Assembly: GCF_051020985.1 (NCBI RefSeq)
Contig: NC_135010.1
Location: 13,328,001 to 13,392,000, forward strand
DNA length: 64,000 nucleotides
Origin: Nomia melanderi
Taxonomy: Eukaryota; Arthropoda; Insecta; Hymenoptera; Halictidae
Reading direction: 5' to 3'
The notes under the pieces are model-generated. The model was not told the DNA's origin. It ran no database searches and saw nothing but the letters and a program-made list of their open reading frames with translations. Positions 48,226 to 59,914 of the stretch are shown here, piece after piece (position 1 is the first letter of the stretch; every line of letters starts with the position of its first letter). The translations under genes were made by a program, and so were the position numbers.

Positions 48226-49374
48226 TGTACACACATACACAGACGCACAGACACACGCTCGATCTGGCTCGCTCGCTCGCTCGCACGCTCTCGCGTCTCT
48301 CCGCACGCTCGCGCACTCGGGAGAGACAAACCGTACGCGAGGAAAGCGTACACGCGTACGCGCACCACCGGAGGAGACACCGCCGTGCAACCTTTTACTC
48401 GTCTGCCGTACCGCTTCTGGTTCTGGTGGCCGTCCTCGCTCAGCAACGCTCGTCCAAGTGGATCCGTTCGCCCGCACCCTCTGGAGTACAAGACCGGTCG
48501 TGACCGTCTTCGGTGAACGCCGAGCCGTCGACGTCCACGGTCTCGGCTACGCGAGTGTCGCCGCGTCGTCGTCGTCGTCGTCATCGTCGTCGTTGTCGTC
48601 GTCGTCGTCGTCGTCGTGCTCCGTTTCGGACCAACGTCCTCAGTGATACCAGGATCCGGTGATGAGTGATGATCCTCGGTAAAGAACCGAACGACCGCGA
48701 GTGATAACCCGTTTTCGTTTTACGCCGCGTCACGGCAGCAAGTCAGCTCGGATAGTCCGAGAGACACTTGGCTGACCACGAGGGTGAACCGTCGTGGGTG
48801 TTGGACGTTCGAAGCTGGACACCGTCTCCGACGGGGACCACCCCCGGAGGACGAGAGTCGCGGCCCTAGCGGAGGGTGTTTCGGTAATCCGCACCGTTGT
48901 CACGGATTTCCAACGGAGCTGCGCGGAGATATTATGGACTATCGGTTGTTTGCACGCGCAACCATGTCGCTCACCAGGGATTTCGAGTGTCCCCGCAAAA
49001 GATGGACTGTGCGCTGCGTGTGACTCGTGATCGCTGATCAAGAGCGAGGGATAGAGAGAAAGGACTCTGAAGCATTTCGGTTGTTCGTCATCGTAGACAT
49101 CCCGGTGGACGTCGGGAACGTGTTCGGTGTTCGGAGCATTGGTTCCCTGTGAGAAGGAAACGGAGTAACCGCGTTTACGAGTGGAAGAAGCAACGTCCGT
49201 GGATCGAGGAAAGGGGAACAGAGATCCGGCCAGCGAGGCTAGATAGGAAGCAAGAGTGCACCACAGGATAGGGGTGCCTTGCAGGGGCAGCCCGAACCGA
49301 AGACCACGATCCGAGGGAGATAATAAACCAACAGCGAAGCGGGTTTCGCGAAACCTCCGGACGAGGGGAAGTAG
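48226..49374 (+). other. Probable vvl 5' untranslated leader
   Basis: Runs from the CT tract to the vvl ATG without an obvious acceptor just before the start. Contains a TCG triplet array (48563-48618) and several upstream ATGs (for example 48784 and 49256) that open short frames. The transcription start cannot be fixed from sequence. Confidence 0.45.
48563..48618 (+). repeat. (TCG)n microsatellite
   Basis: About 18 TCG units with two single-base changes; lies in the presumed vvl leader. Confidence 0.9.
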
Positions 49375-50754
49375 ATGGCCGCTACCACGTACATGCCGAT
49401 TGGTAGCGCAGTGTCGTCCGAGCTTGATGGTGGTTCGGGTACCGCGATTGGGATGAACATCGCCGTGGGTGGCTACTCCTCGAGCTCGCCTCGCAGCGCC
49501 GCCGACGCCGGGGAGATGAAGTATATGCCGGCGCCGCAACATCATCACCACCATCATCATCATCACCAGGTGTCGTCGTCCCCGTCGCCAAATGGTCTGT
49601 CGCACCCGACGGCGAGCCTCTCGGCGGCGAATCCATGGGTGAGCCTGCAGCCGAGCAGCGACCACTGGGCGTCCTCGATGGGCATGCACCACACCAGCCA
49701 TCATCCGCACCATCATCCGCACCAGACGAACGCGGCCGGCGGTTTGGTGGACGTGAAACCGTTGGCGGCGGCGGCGGCGACGGTAGCGGCGGCCGCGGCC
49801 GCTGCCAACGACCAGTCGATGCATCCGCACCGCGGCGGTCCTCATCAGTCGCCGGGAATGGCATCGCCGCATCCTTGGCACGCGCCCGTCGTCCCGTCGG
49901 CGCATTATAATCCGAGCGGTGGCGCGGCCTCGCCCACCACCCTGCAACAACACTATGTCGCGATGAACGGCATGCTGCACTCGCACCCGCATCAACATCA
50001 TCCCCAGCTGCACAATCACCAGACCGGTCTCCATCCGAACCTAAGGGACCCGGGCTCGCCGGTCGGCCACGCGCTCCATCCCGGCCACGCGCACGACCGG
50101 GACCACAGCGGCGAGGACGAGCAGCCGACCTCGGACGACCTCGAGGCGTTCGCGAAACAGTTCAAGCAACGGCGGATCAAGCTCGGCTTCACCCAGGCGG
50201 ACGTCGGCCTCGCGCTCGGCACTCTCTACGGCAACGTCTTCTCGCAGACGACGATATGCAGGTTCGAGGCTCTACAGCTGAGCTTCAAGAACATGTGCAA
50301 GCTGAAGCCGCTGCTGCAGAAGTGGCTCGAGGAGGCGGACTCTTCGACCGGCTCGCCGACGAGCATCGACAAGATCGCCGCCCAGGGCAGGAAGCGGAAG
50401 AAGCGCACCTCGATCGAGGTGACGGTGAAGGGCGCCCTCGAGCAACACTTTCACAAACAGCCGAAACCGTCCGCGCAGGAGATCGGCAGCCTCGCGGAGA
50501 ATCTACAGCTCGAGAAGGAGGTGGTCAGGGTGTGGTTCTGCAACCGACGGCAAAAGGAGAAGAGGATGACGCCGCCGAACACGCTCGGCGACGGTATCAT
50601 GGAGGGCATGCCGCCCGGGCATCAGGGACAGGCGGGCCTCCACCAGGGTTACCATCCGCAGGATCACCTGCACGGATCGCCTATGGGGCACAGCCACAGT
50701 CCGCCGATGCTCAGCCCTCAGGGTCTCACGGCCCACTCGTTGGCGGCTCACTAG
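49375..50754 (+). CDS. vvl: POU domain class III transcription factor Ventral veins lacking / Drifter, 459 aa
   Basis: Sequence-specific nuclear activator binding octamer-type sites; in flies it controls tracheal, glial, wing-vein and neuronal development and regulates itself. The ORF is a single exon, as in other insects. Residues 1-245 are a low-complexity activation region with nine consecutive His (56-64), further His/Pro segments and an Ala run (131-144). The POU-specific domain spans about 248-322 (SDDLEAFAKQFKQRRIKLGF...), the linker 323-338, and the POU homeodomain 339-399, opening RKRKKRTSIEV and ending with the recognition helix VVRVWFCNRRQKEKR. The class III signature is clear, and the MTPPNTLGD segment with the His/Pro/Met tail is drifter-like. 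The start is the first ATG in frame after the leader. A TAG followed by C ends it; the frame stays open for 50 further codons (see the extension entry). Very GC-rich third positions, like the surrounding domain. Confidence 0.96.
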   Translation: MAATTYMPIGSAVSSELDGGSGTAIGMNIAVGGYSSSSPRSAADAGEMKYMPAPQHHHHHHHHHQVSSSPSPNGLSHPTASLSAANPWVSLQPSSDHWASSMGMHHTSHHPHHHPHQTNAAGGLVDVKPLAAAAATVAAAAAAANDQSMHPHRGGPHQSPGMASPHPWHAPVVPSAHYNPSGGAASPTTLQQHYVAMNGMLHSHPHQHHPQLHNHQTGLHPNLRDPGSPVGHALHPGHAHDRDHSGEDEQPTSDDLEAFAKQFKQRRIKLGFTQADVGLALGTLYGNVFSQTTICRFEALQLSFKNMCKLKPLLQKWLEEADSSTGSPTSIDKIAAQGRKRKKRTSIEVTVKGALEQHFHKQPKPSAQEIGSLAENLQLEKEVVRVWFCNRRQKEKRMTPPNTLGDGIMEGMPPGHQGQAGLHQGYHPQDHLHGSPMGHSHSPPMLSPQGLTAHSLAAH

Positions 50755-50907
50755 CGTTCGCCCGGGCCTCCCCCGTTGGGCCTCTCGATAACCTCACAGA
50801 ACTCGGCGAACAATCATCCGGTGGCTTCCTCGCCGCCGGACACGCTCCCTCCGTTCTATCATCACTACCTACAGGCGCGGACCAACAGCTACTCGTCCAA
50901 CTCGTAG
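50755..50907 (+). other. In-frame open extension after the vvl TAG (candidate readthrough)
   Basis: Directly after the vvl stop (TAG, next base C) the same frame runs 50 codons to a second TAG at 50905-50907. The predicted tail is Pro/Ser/Asn-rich with an aromatic patch (FYHHYLQ) and ends in Ser/Asn. By my count about 39 of 50 third positions are G or C against 29 and 26 at second and first positions, a coding-like gradient. Other frames here are also open because the region is stop-poor, so openness alone proves nothing. Confidence 0.4.
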
Positions 50908-51909
50908 CCGTGGTCCTAGAGCTGTTCGGAAGAGTCTCGCGCGCGTTTATCGCGCTTCTTCCGAGCGCGATGCGCCTAGAACGAGGGAGCAAGCGACGAT
51001 CGGGCACACCGGCACCACGGACTTTAACCAGATTCCGGGTGTTCGCCAACTAAACCAGTGTGCCCGACGAGAATCGCTTTCAAGATACGCTTCGACGAGG
51101 TTCAACGGGGTTTCACGAGGCCGAGCCCGGATCATCGGGGAGGCTTGCGATTAACCGCGATCGTTGGATCGCCCAGACACCGCTTCTCATCGTCATCCAG
51201 CAACGCCAGGGACATCATCGTCGTCGTCGTCGTCTACGCGACGGGGACCAAAGGACCCTGTCCAACGTCCGGATCATTGAAGAGCGCGCGTTACGTGCAC
51301 GTTCTTCGTGACCGATCCGTGCGCGATACCCTGTGTCGGAAGTGCGTAACCCGTCTACGGTCTATTCGGTCCGTCCGTTGTTTGCCCGTTCGTTCGTTCG
51401 TTGTTCGCTGGTGCCGTTCGTTCGCCACGAGCGAACCGCAAAAGAAAAGGACCCTCCCGCCGCCCGTCGCCGTTGTCCCGTTTGTTAATCGTTTCGCGAC
51501 GGTGTCGACGATCCAAGGAGGAAAAGAAAGTGCGCGCTGTTCGAATTTCTTCGACCCACGGCGAATACGAGGGACGGTTTTGTGCATCCAGAGAAAGAGA
51601 AAGATAGAGAGAACGGACGGGAAACGCGCGTCGTCCTTCGGGGACGAATCGAGGTTCGCGCGATCCGACCCGACGCGGTGCGGATATATTGCGGCGCGAC
51701 GGACGGACGATGGCCGTGTATATACGAAAGAAAACGAAAGGAACGCAGCCAGAGGCGAAGAGCGGTGTGTTCGCGCGGGATTTGTTCGAAGCAAACCCGC
51801 CGGATGATGTAACATAAGTAAATATGGACTGTAAATAATGTACTAGATAAAGCTAGTAAGTTAAGTGTGAGAGCGCGCAGCGTCGACGTTTCGTTGTCGT
51901 CGTGGTTTC

Positions 51910-51990
51910 ATCGTCGTCGTCGTCGTCATCGTCGTCGTCGTCGTCGCTGCCGCCACCGCCGCCGCAGCAGCAGCCGTCGCCGCTGCCGCC
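51910..51990 (+). repeat. (TCG)n/(GCC)n triplet tract
   Basis: About a dozen TCG units followed by CCG/GCA units inside the presumed vvl 3' UTR. Confidence 0.85.
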
Positions 51991-52230
51991 ACCGACGGCT
52001 TGGAGAACGCCGAGGCTCGACCGTCGGAGACGAGGGAGCTGCGAGAGGAATCGAGAATTTTTGGAGGGAATAATGACGCGCGGCGCGACAGAGTAAACCC
52101 AAAAGACATAATACGAAAAAGGACACGCCGCGTGGAACGGGGAAAAATAACACGCGCGTGTCCGGAAACGTGTGCCGAATCCTAGCGACAGCAGAACCCC
52201 CTCGCAAAGAAAAACCCCTTCTGTATAAAG

Positions 52231-52460
52231 AGTAAGTATATAAATATATATATATAAACAAATAAATAGATATATATATATGTAGGTATATATATATATA
52301 TGAACATAAGATATATTATGTATAAACGGCACGAAGAATCTATGTATATCAGAGAGACAGAGATATTCTATCGCGAAGGGTTGTAGTTTGTATTATATAT
52401 ACATATACATATACATATATATACATATATATATATATACATATATACTATATATGTATG
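52231..52460. repeat. AT dinucleotide tracts
   Basis: TA and ATAC runs at 52236-52306 and 52391-52460, separated by a short unique stretch. They follow the presumed vvl poly(A) site. Confidence 0.85.
52261..52266 (+). terminator. Candidate polyadenylation signal of vvl
   Basis: AATAAA at the start of an AT-rich tract, about 1.5 kb after the vvl stop; the first canonical hexamer downstream. Another (GTAAAATAAAG) is near 56126 and could serve a longer isoform. Confidence 0.45.
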
Positions 52461-55400
52461 TTACTTGCGATGTTTCCAACGTCGAGGCACCGTTTCGCGG
52501 CTAAAAAGAAGGAAAAGAAAAAAATGGAGCAAACTGGAACTATTGTAAACGGCGAGAAAATAGGGTCTGTCATTTTATTATTTGTCATTATTACGATGGT
52601 TTTATTATTACCGATACTATATTATTCGTCGTCTCTTTATTGTCATTTATTATTATTCTTTATTATTACCGACTTATTATTAATATTACCTATTATTAAT
52701 GTTATTATTGCCGTTCCGTTGCCCGGGGGCTAATCGCAGAGCGAGATTCTTGCGTTGATCCGTCGCCGCCGGGCACACCGCGCGCCGAAATCGCTTCTCT
52801 CGTTTCCCTTTTCTCTCTTTTCTCTTTTTCTCCCCTGTGTTGTTTGTTACACGCTTTCGCGCTCCTCGCCTCGCCACCGCCGAGTCTCGCCGTTTCTTTC
52901 CTCGGTCCTCTCTCGCCGAGGCCCCGGTTCTCCACCGCCGCGAGAGGATCCTCTCCGGCGAACGATCCGACAGAAAAAACGCCCGTGGTTCACGCTCTGC
53001 GATTGGCTCCGCGCGCGATTTTTCCGCGACCGGGTAATCGATTCCCGGCTGTGTTGTCCCCCATGGTTCGACGGGTCTTCGGCGCCGCGTTGGCGGGCCC
53101 GTCAATTTCACCCACCCCCGTGTCCTTCCGATCGGCTGTACATATTAGGATTAGCGCGACGAAATTTCGGATCCGTTCACGGTCAGGATATCGCCCGGCT
53201 AAGGGAACCACCAAACCAGAAACCATTCCCCGACTCCGCTTTCAACCGCGCGATTCAGCGGGGTTCTTCCCGCGAGAACAAAGCCTCCGCTTCGGTTTTA
53301 TCGCGCATTCTCTCTCGGCCGGTCCCCCGCAGAAACTGAAATTAAAGTTAACGAAGCCGCGGCGGCGGCGGCGGCGGCGGGATCACTTTCGAAGACCGTG
53401 TTCCCGCGTCGAAATCGATTCCTCTCGTTTTCCGCGCGGAACGGAAGCTCTCTCGTGTTTATCTTCCAGCGTCGAACCGCTCGTTACCCGTCGAAGCTCG
53501 AGCAAGAAACGAATATTCTCTCTCCTGCGACGCGTTTCGCAACGGACAGGTATGTCGTCGAGCGGTGCGCGTCCTCGGGCCTCCTTTTTTAACGCCTCTG
53601 GTCGCGTAGGTGGTCACGCGGTCCGTTCCTTCGGTCCCTTCGCTTTTTCTCGCGCGCTTCTCCGTCGTCGAATCTCCTCTCCTTCCAGCGCCGCGGTTGT
53701 TGTCGCTGCTCTCGGGGTACAGGCCGTCGCATGTTCCTCGCGCAAAGCCTACGCGAAAACGAACCAGCTCGCTTCTCCCGCGACGCCTTTTTTTTCACCG
53801 GTAGGCCTCTCCGCAGGGTGTTCCCGGGGATCGCGAAGGGGACGCGCGTCGTGTCGCCGCTGCCGTTCCCGATCCGTGCCCGATCCCGGCTCTCCTCGCC
53901 GCGCGGAGGGAAACAAGAGAAAAAGAAACAAAAAAAAAAAGAAGAGGAACCCGTCGAATGAATTTCTCGAGGCACGCGCGAATTATGCGAAACGCGTACG
54001 CCCGCGAGACGATCCTTGACGCGATCTGCATGCGCGAGCAGCTTTAGCGGGACTGGCAATCCGGCGAAACCCCCGTCATTGTTTTCTCGAACGCGAGACC
54101 GACTCGTCGTTATAACCCGCCTTCCAACCTCGCAGTCCGCGCGAGCTCTCCAAATGCAAGTGCAACGTGAAAAAGAGAAAAAAAAGAAAAAGAAAAAAAG
54201 CAACAACAACAACAACAACGCGTCGGAATCCGGAGTTTAGTCCCGACGTTTTCCCGATACGCCACGACCGTCCGTCAAACGAGAATTTTTGGTTTCATGC
54301 CCGCGACTCGGTTGTGAGCTACGCCAGATTTTCGGAACACCAACGAACAACGCTTAAAAAGTCGTAAAAGCCCTGTTAAGCGAGCAAACGATCTCGCGCA
54401 GCCCCTCGGAATCCATTATATCCACGGCTCGGTGTTGTTCACGGGCCGGGTGGGCCGGCGCGCACCGACGAAAGCTGGAACAGGTGACACATTATCGTCG
54501 GAACGACTCTATCGGCGAGTTTCTACGAGTTTAATAAGGGCTGGCAACCGTAAAAGCCGACGGGGCCCGGGCCCCGACGCCCGGACAGGCCGCGATCAAC
54601 GTCGCGCGAGAGCCCGGCTCGTTATAACGCGTTTAAAAGTCCCCGAGACCGCTCGTTTCCGTGATCCATCCACATTCTTGCCCTCTAATGATAGGTTCGT
54701 CGGCCCGGCGGAATCGTTCGGCTCGTTAGACCGTCGATTCTCGAAAATCGGGAAGTTGCCCGGATCGCGCGCGGTCCGAGGAAAAGGGCGGGGGACCAGC
54801 GAGGAGGAGGAGGAGGAGGTGGAGGGCAGAGAAAGAGGGAACGAGGGGTCCAATCCACGGATTTCTCTCGCGGCGATCGATACGGCTTCATTAGGCGACA
54901 GTTCGCGGAGTCGGCGCTCCGCGTCGGGATTACGCGCGTTATCGGTGACACGGTTTCCGTGATTATTTGCTCAATTGGCCGGCGAGCGGCGGCGCTCCGC
55001 GCGAGTCCGGACTCGCCGGTTGTCGCGCCGAAGGGATTCCTCGGGTTTTGGAAAATTTCGCGGCGCGAGACTGCCGGGCGAAAGCGGCGAGGTGAGAGCA
55101 GGCGACAGAGCGCCTTCGATTTCCGTCGAATCCGTCGTTGATAGGGCGGCTTCTTAAATGACAATTAGGGACGAGTCGAAAATAAGTCTGAGAGATCGAT
55201 CCTCCGCGATCGCGCGTTCACGGATCGCTTGTTTTTCTTTTGTTTTTCCTGTTCGGGTGTTTGTTGTTCGCGCGAGGCGCGTCCGAAGAGAGGAAGAGAA
55301 GCGGAGAAGCGCGTCGGGTCGACGAGATCGATCGTGGCCGTGTTGTTTCGTTAACTTCTTTTTTTTTTTCATTTGTCGCGTCCGTCTGGCCTGGAATCCT

Positions 55401-58400
55401 TTGTTTTCCCGGTTCCGCCGGGAGAATTCGAAGGATTCGGCCGGCCAGCGCGGACGGGCGACGACGATCTCGCCGGCGCGACGAGTTCCGAGGAACGTCG
55501 CGTTGTTTTTCGAGCAGACTGCGTAGGAACTGCGACAGCGGGCGAGTTCGATCCGCGCGAAATTGTACATAGGAATCGAGCGGATGCGGGGAAACGATGC
55601 CGGACAACGGTCGCGTGCGATTTTGGCAGCGAGACAGCCGTCGTCGTTCGACGAACGAAGACACGGGGAACGCGGGGATCGAAGAGCTCGGCTGGTTCGC
55701 GGCCGATGGAGAAACTCGCGAATCGAAAAATCTTGCCCGATTTCGAATTCCGTGCGACTCTCGCGAGCCTCGGCCGACCTCTTCGATTTCCGGCCGACTT
55801 TCGGTGACGAGCGAGAGCTTGTGCGTCGGCGACGATCGTGTGTGCATGCGAGTGGATGGCTGGTTGGGCGTGTGTGCGTGTGTGAGAGAGAGAAAAAGAG
55901 CGGAGGCGTGCGTGTGAAGCAAACACTTACGAATTTAGTTGTACGCGGAGCACACGCGTGCGACAGCCGCGCGGAAAGATTCGAAACGGAACGGAACGGA
56001 ACGGGAGAGACGCGCGCGCGACGAAACCGAAGCCGAGATATACCTACGCGAACGAATTGCAACTGTACACAGCTCCTCCTTCTCCCTGTATATTATTATA
56101 ATTAAACATTAATTATTATTAACGTAAAATAAAGATCTGGCGAATGGTGGTGAACGTTTTTGTTAGAATGGCGGAAAGCTAAATTACTACTGAATTTTAA
56201 TTAATAAACGACATGAAAGTAATACAACAAACATAACTGGCCTTCTTGTTTTTCTTTACTTTTCTTTTTGTTTGTCTCTTTTTCATTTTTTTTTTAATTT
56301 ATTTCTAATCCGCTCGCGTCGCGACCGTACACGTCGGACCGCCGTCCGTGATCGACAACGCGCGCCGAACACGGGGGACCGGATTCCGTTGTCGACGGAG
56401 GCAGGGGCGGGGGGCAATTACGCGACAGCCACACCTGCGTTAAACGTTAATTACCGGGCGTCGCGAGCCGTGCGTTTAATAACGACCGACGAAAATCTGC
56501 CCGTCGATGCCGTCGAACGAGCCGTGCGAACGTTTCGTGCCCGCGATATCGGTCGGTCGGTCGGTCTTTCTCGGTCCGCGAGCATCGTTCTCCGCGTAAT
56601 TATTGGCCGCGTTATTGGCGCGGCCGCGGAGGAACGCAAGCGCGACCGTTAATCATCGCGGTAGTTGGTGCGACAAGTGAAATAATTAGTCGAGAAAAAG
56701 CTTCGATCGCCGGAACGTTGCGAGGCCGCGAACACAACACGCGTGCCGTATTATCCGCCTCGAGCGATGATTTCGTTGCCCGAAGGGCTGACGCAACCCG
56801 AGATTAACGAAACGGATCGATTTCCAGGGCGAAACCTTTTGTTCGAGAACCGAAGTTGCTCGCAGGCCGATTCCTTCCCGCGTGCGACGCGTGAACGATT
56901 CGCGAACGCGCGTACGATATCCAATTTATGATTCATACCTGCTCGAGCGATCCGCAGACAACGGTGACGACACGCGCTAGAGAACTCGCCAGTGGATTAA
57001 TTGACGCGTATTTCATTTTTCCCTTGTCGGTGCACAGCGTCTTCTTCTGCTCGGAACCGCGTAGACTTTAAACGGCTGTTCCGTTAACGCGTCGATCGTC
57101 ATGGTGTCCGGAGCTGCCGAGTTCCTTGGAAACTGTTGCAACAAGAGAACGAACGTCGGATAGAAATATTCGATAAGCGGGGCTACTTCGTTACGAGAGA
57201 ATAATGTAACGATGCACGGAAAACGAGCGGGATCCCCGTGGCGATCGACGTGTTAAACGATCGAGCAGGAACGGCGTCGGGCAATGGAGTATCATCGACG
57301 TCCTCGGCAGGAGCAATTAATTCGCGCGGTCTCCGATTACGCGAAGATTTCGATTTCCGCGGAACGAAACGAGATTGCATAATTGCGTGACTCCGCGCGG
57401 CCGCCGGTTTCCCATCAGCGGCGGGCCGAGGCGGCGGGTTCCAATCGTCCGCGAAATAATTGGAGGTAGATTCCGGCTGGTCCAATTTTTGCTCGCGGCG
57501 CCGAATGATCGGCTCGGTTTCGAATCGGTCGGCTCGCCTCGGGCGGGAATCCTAGCGGCGTTGCGCAACGTCTTTCGGCCTGGGAATCGACGATCCGCTT
57601 TGCACAGCTGGCCTCCTCCTCTCCGGGTATCGCGGGAATACGTTCTAGTCCGCGTGTTTATCGATAACTGGTTGCTACGTCGTTGCCTCGGATAGTAGAA
57701 AAAAAAAAAGAACTCCGCTCGGATCGAGGCACGGCCGACGAGACGCCGCGCGTGCCTGGAAAAAGGAGAAAGAAAATCCCGCGATCGACGCGACCGTCCG
57801 TTCCGTCCGGCGGAAACCGATGGTTCGTTCCGAGGAATGTTTTTTCGCGATCGGTTCAACGGAAATCTTGATCGACGCTGAATCGCTGGACCCGGCTAAT
57901 AAATCGTTGGACGTGACGGGCATCGTCGGCCGATCGGCCGGACGATTCGCGACGAGTTAACGTCCGCGGTTGCGCACCGCGATCGCCGATAAGGGACGAT
58001 CGAATAAATTCTTCCGTGTTCCGTTCGTCCGAGGGAGGCGTCGCTGAAAGGTGTCGCGTTACGATCTTCCGAGGCGTCGCGTCGTCATCGCGCACCAACG
58101 GCGATATTAATAATCGGCGAGCCGATCGCCGTGCGCCGGCAGCGCAGACGCGTTCCGCTGCTAAACCAGTCCGTCGTTTAACAGATTTACCGGCAGTCTA
58201 CACCCGAGAGCTATAATGATCCGGCGCTTCAAGAACGAAAGTGTACACAGTGGAAGCGAGCCGGTGGCTAGTTCGGTAACCGGCGGAAACGACGCGTTGC
58301 CCCGCGATTAGAGACACTTCCGACGATTCCTGCTTTTGCCTGGACTCGATTCCCCGTTCGGTACGCGTCCATTTTCAGAGCTATACTATCGCGAGTTACT

Positions 58401-59879
58401 GTAGACCGTGGAACGACGTCTTACACGCTAAACAACGATGCGACAGCAGTGATTCTTTATTATCTATAACTCGACTCGAGAGATGCTTGAAAATTATTTG
58501 AAATCACACCCATTGACGAAGTATGTAAAATGTTCAGAAGAAATCGCGACTATAACGGACGCGTTTTCTTACATCGTGGAGAGGATTCCTCGGGAAAGGT
58601 AGTTTAGAGGAACGGGAAAGCTTCCAGACGACGGAGGACAGGCAGGGCAGACATTCCGGCGGACCATCGTACACCGGACATCTCTTGTCCGTATAAAGGC
58701 GTTGATCGCGGCGGCGGACACGCGTTTCCGGTTCCTGCGAGCGGCGACGAACAGTACTCGCTTACGCGGTTCTCCGTGCGGCCGGCAGCGGTCGAGCGCG
58801 ACCCGTGCTGCTTCGAAGCGCATCCACGCGAGTCCGATTATTACGTGGAAGCGCGAATTGCCTTTAATTATGCATGGCAAGGAGCGCGCGATTAACTGGC
58901 AAGATACCGCCGCGGGGAGGACGATAGCGGCGGCTTTCCTGCGGTGACTCGCCGGAGGGAGGGGGAGATTCTTTGTTCGGCTCGCCTTTCGAGGGAAATC
59001 AACGAGTCGGCCTGGAACGGACAACCGTTAAATCAATTGTTCGAACGTCCTCTAATCCCCGTTCACCTGTCAGCTCGCTCGCGTTCCCCCGTGACTCGCG
59101 CGCGAACCGAGAAGACAAACGCGCTCGCGGCTCCCGAGCGCCGAGCGCGGTCGGTCAAAGTGCGGGACCAAGGGTTGCCGTCGAAGAACGCGCGGTTTTC
59201 GCGACCTCGATTGCGCAACTGGTTTTAACGAGATTTTTACTTTAATCGGAGGGCAATAAAGTCTTTTAGAAGAAACCTAATTAACGCAGAACAACGTCAC
59301 TTTATATCCGAGATCTAGGTTCTAGGCTCGGAATAATTCCTCGTTAATGGCGCGACGTCTACGGCGGTCCGTAACGATCGGCGCTTCCGAGCCGCCGATA
59401 ACTAGAATAATAAAAACTCTGATACCAACCGGTTAATAATTCATTCTAATAACGTTTATCTCCGATACGAACGAGCGGCGCGATGGAAAACGGTTCAGGC
59501 TCCATCGCGACCGTCACGCGTGTTAATAAACCCGGTGCGCTACTGGCTCTCGCGGGCATCGCAATTTTCTCCGGCGGTTCGCGGGACCGCGAAGGGAGGA
59601 GGGAACGGGGGAAAAGAGTGATCCGCGCGCGAGGAAAAGGCGCGAAACCAGGTGTCAACCAGGAAATCGTCGGATGGTTTCACTCGGTTGGTGCGTGACG
59701 CGCGCGAACAATGAGCGCCGTGCCGAAAGGGGGTGAAACTGTCAGGTGGAGGGGGTTCGGTTCGCAAGGACGATGACGCGTCGAGACACGCGGGGGAGGG
59801 AGTGCGACGAGGCGCGAACCTCGGTGACGGTAAAAGGGGTTAGACAGCGATGGGCGAGCTGATGGGGGGAGTGAAACTG

Positions 59880-59880
<1 letters not shown>
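52461..59880. other. Downstream GC-rich DNA, no gene supported
   Basis: Open frames of up to about 390 codons exist on both strands (notably 52.8-54.0 kb plus and 55.1-56.1 kb minus) but are Arg/Ser-rich, overlap antisense and contain no domain. Simple repeats: GGC units at 53357-53381, CAA units near 54201-54218 and GGAAC units at 55985-56004. An AT-rich block at 56.1-56.3 kb with AATAAA-like hexamers could end a transcript from either side. Confidence 0.4.

Positions 59881-59882
<2 letters not shown>

Positions 59883-59911
<29 letters not shown>
59883..59911. repeat. (GA)n microsatellite
   Basis: About 14 uninterrupted GA units. Confidence 0.9.

Positions 59912-59914
<3 letters not shown>

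Larger units (their letters stand above)
50908..52280 (+). other. Probable vvl 3' UTR
   Basis: No further ORF in the vvl frame. Composition shifts from GC-rich to AT-rich toward 52.2 kb and ends near a canonical AATAAA. Contains a TCG/GCC triplet tract (51910-51990). Long overlapping frames at 51.0-51.8 kb on both strands are compositional. Confidence 0.5.

Noticed and set aside
48730..50034. 434-codon minus-strand frame
   Set aside because: Antisense shadow of vvl (His-rich runs read as Met/Val/Arg runs).
50256..51053. 265-codon plus frame overlapping the end of vvl
   Set aside because: A shifted-register shadow of the POU coding region; it shows only that stops are scarce here.
52844..54019. 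391-codon plus-strand open frame after vvl
   Set aside because: Composition dominated by Arg/Ser/Pro, contains homopolymer-encoded runs and a GGC repeat, and is matched by long antisense frames.
55154..56062. 302-codon minus frame
   Set aside because: Basic, low-complexity, overlapping antisense frames, no recognisable family.
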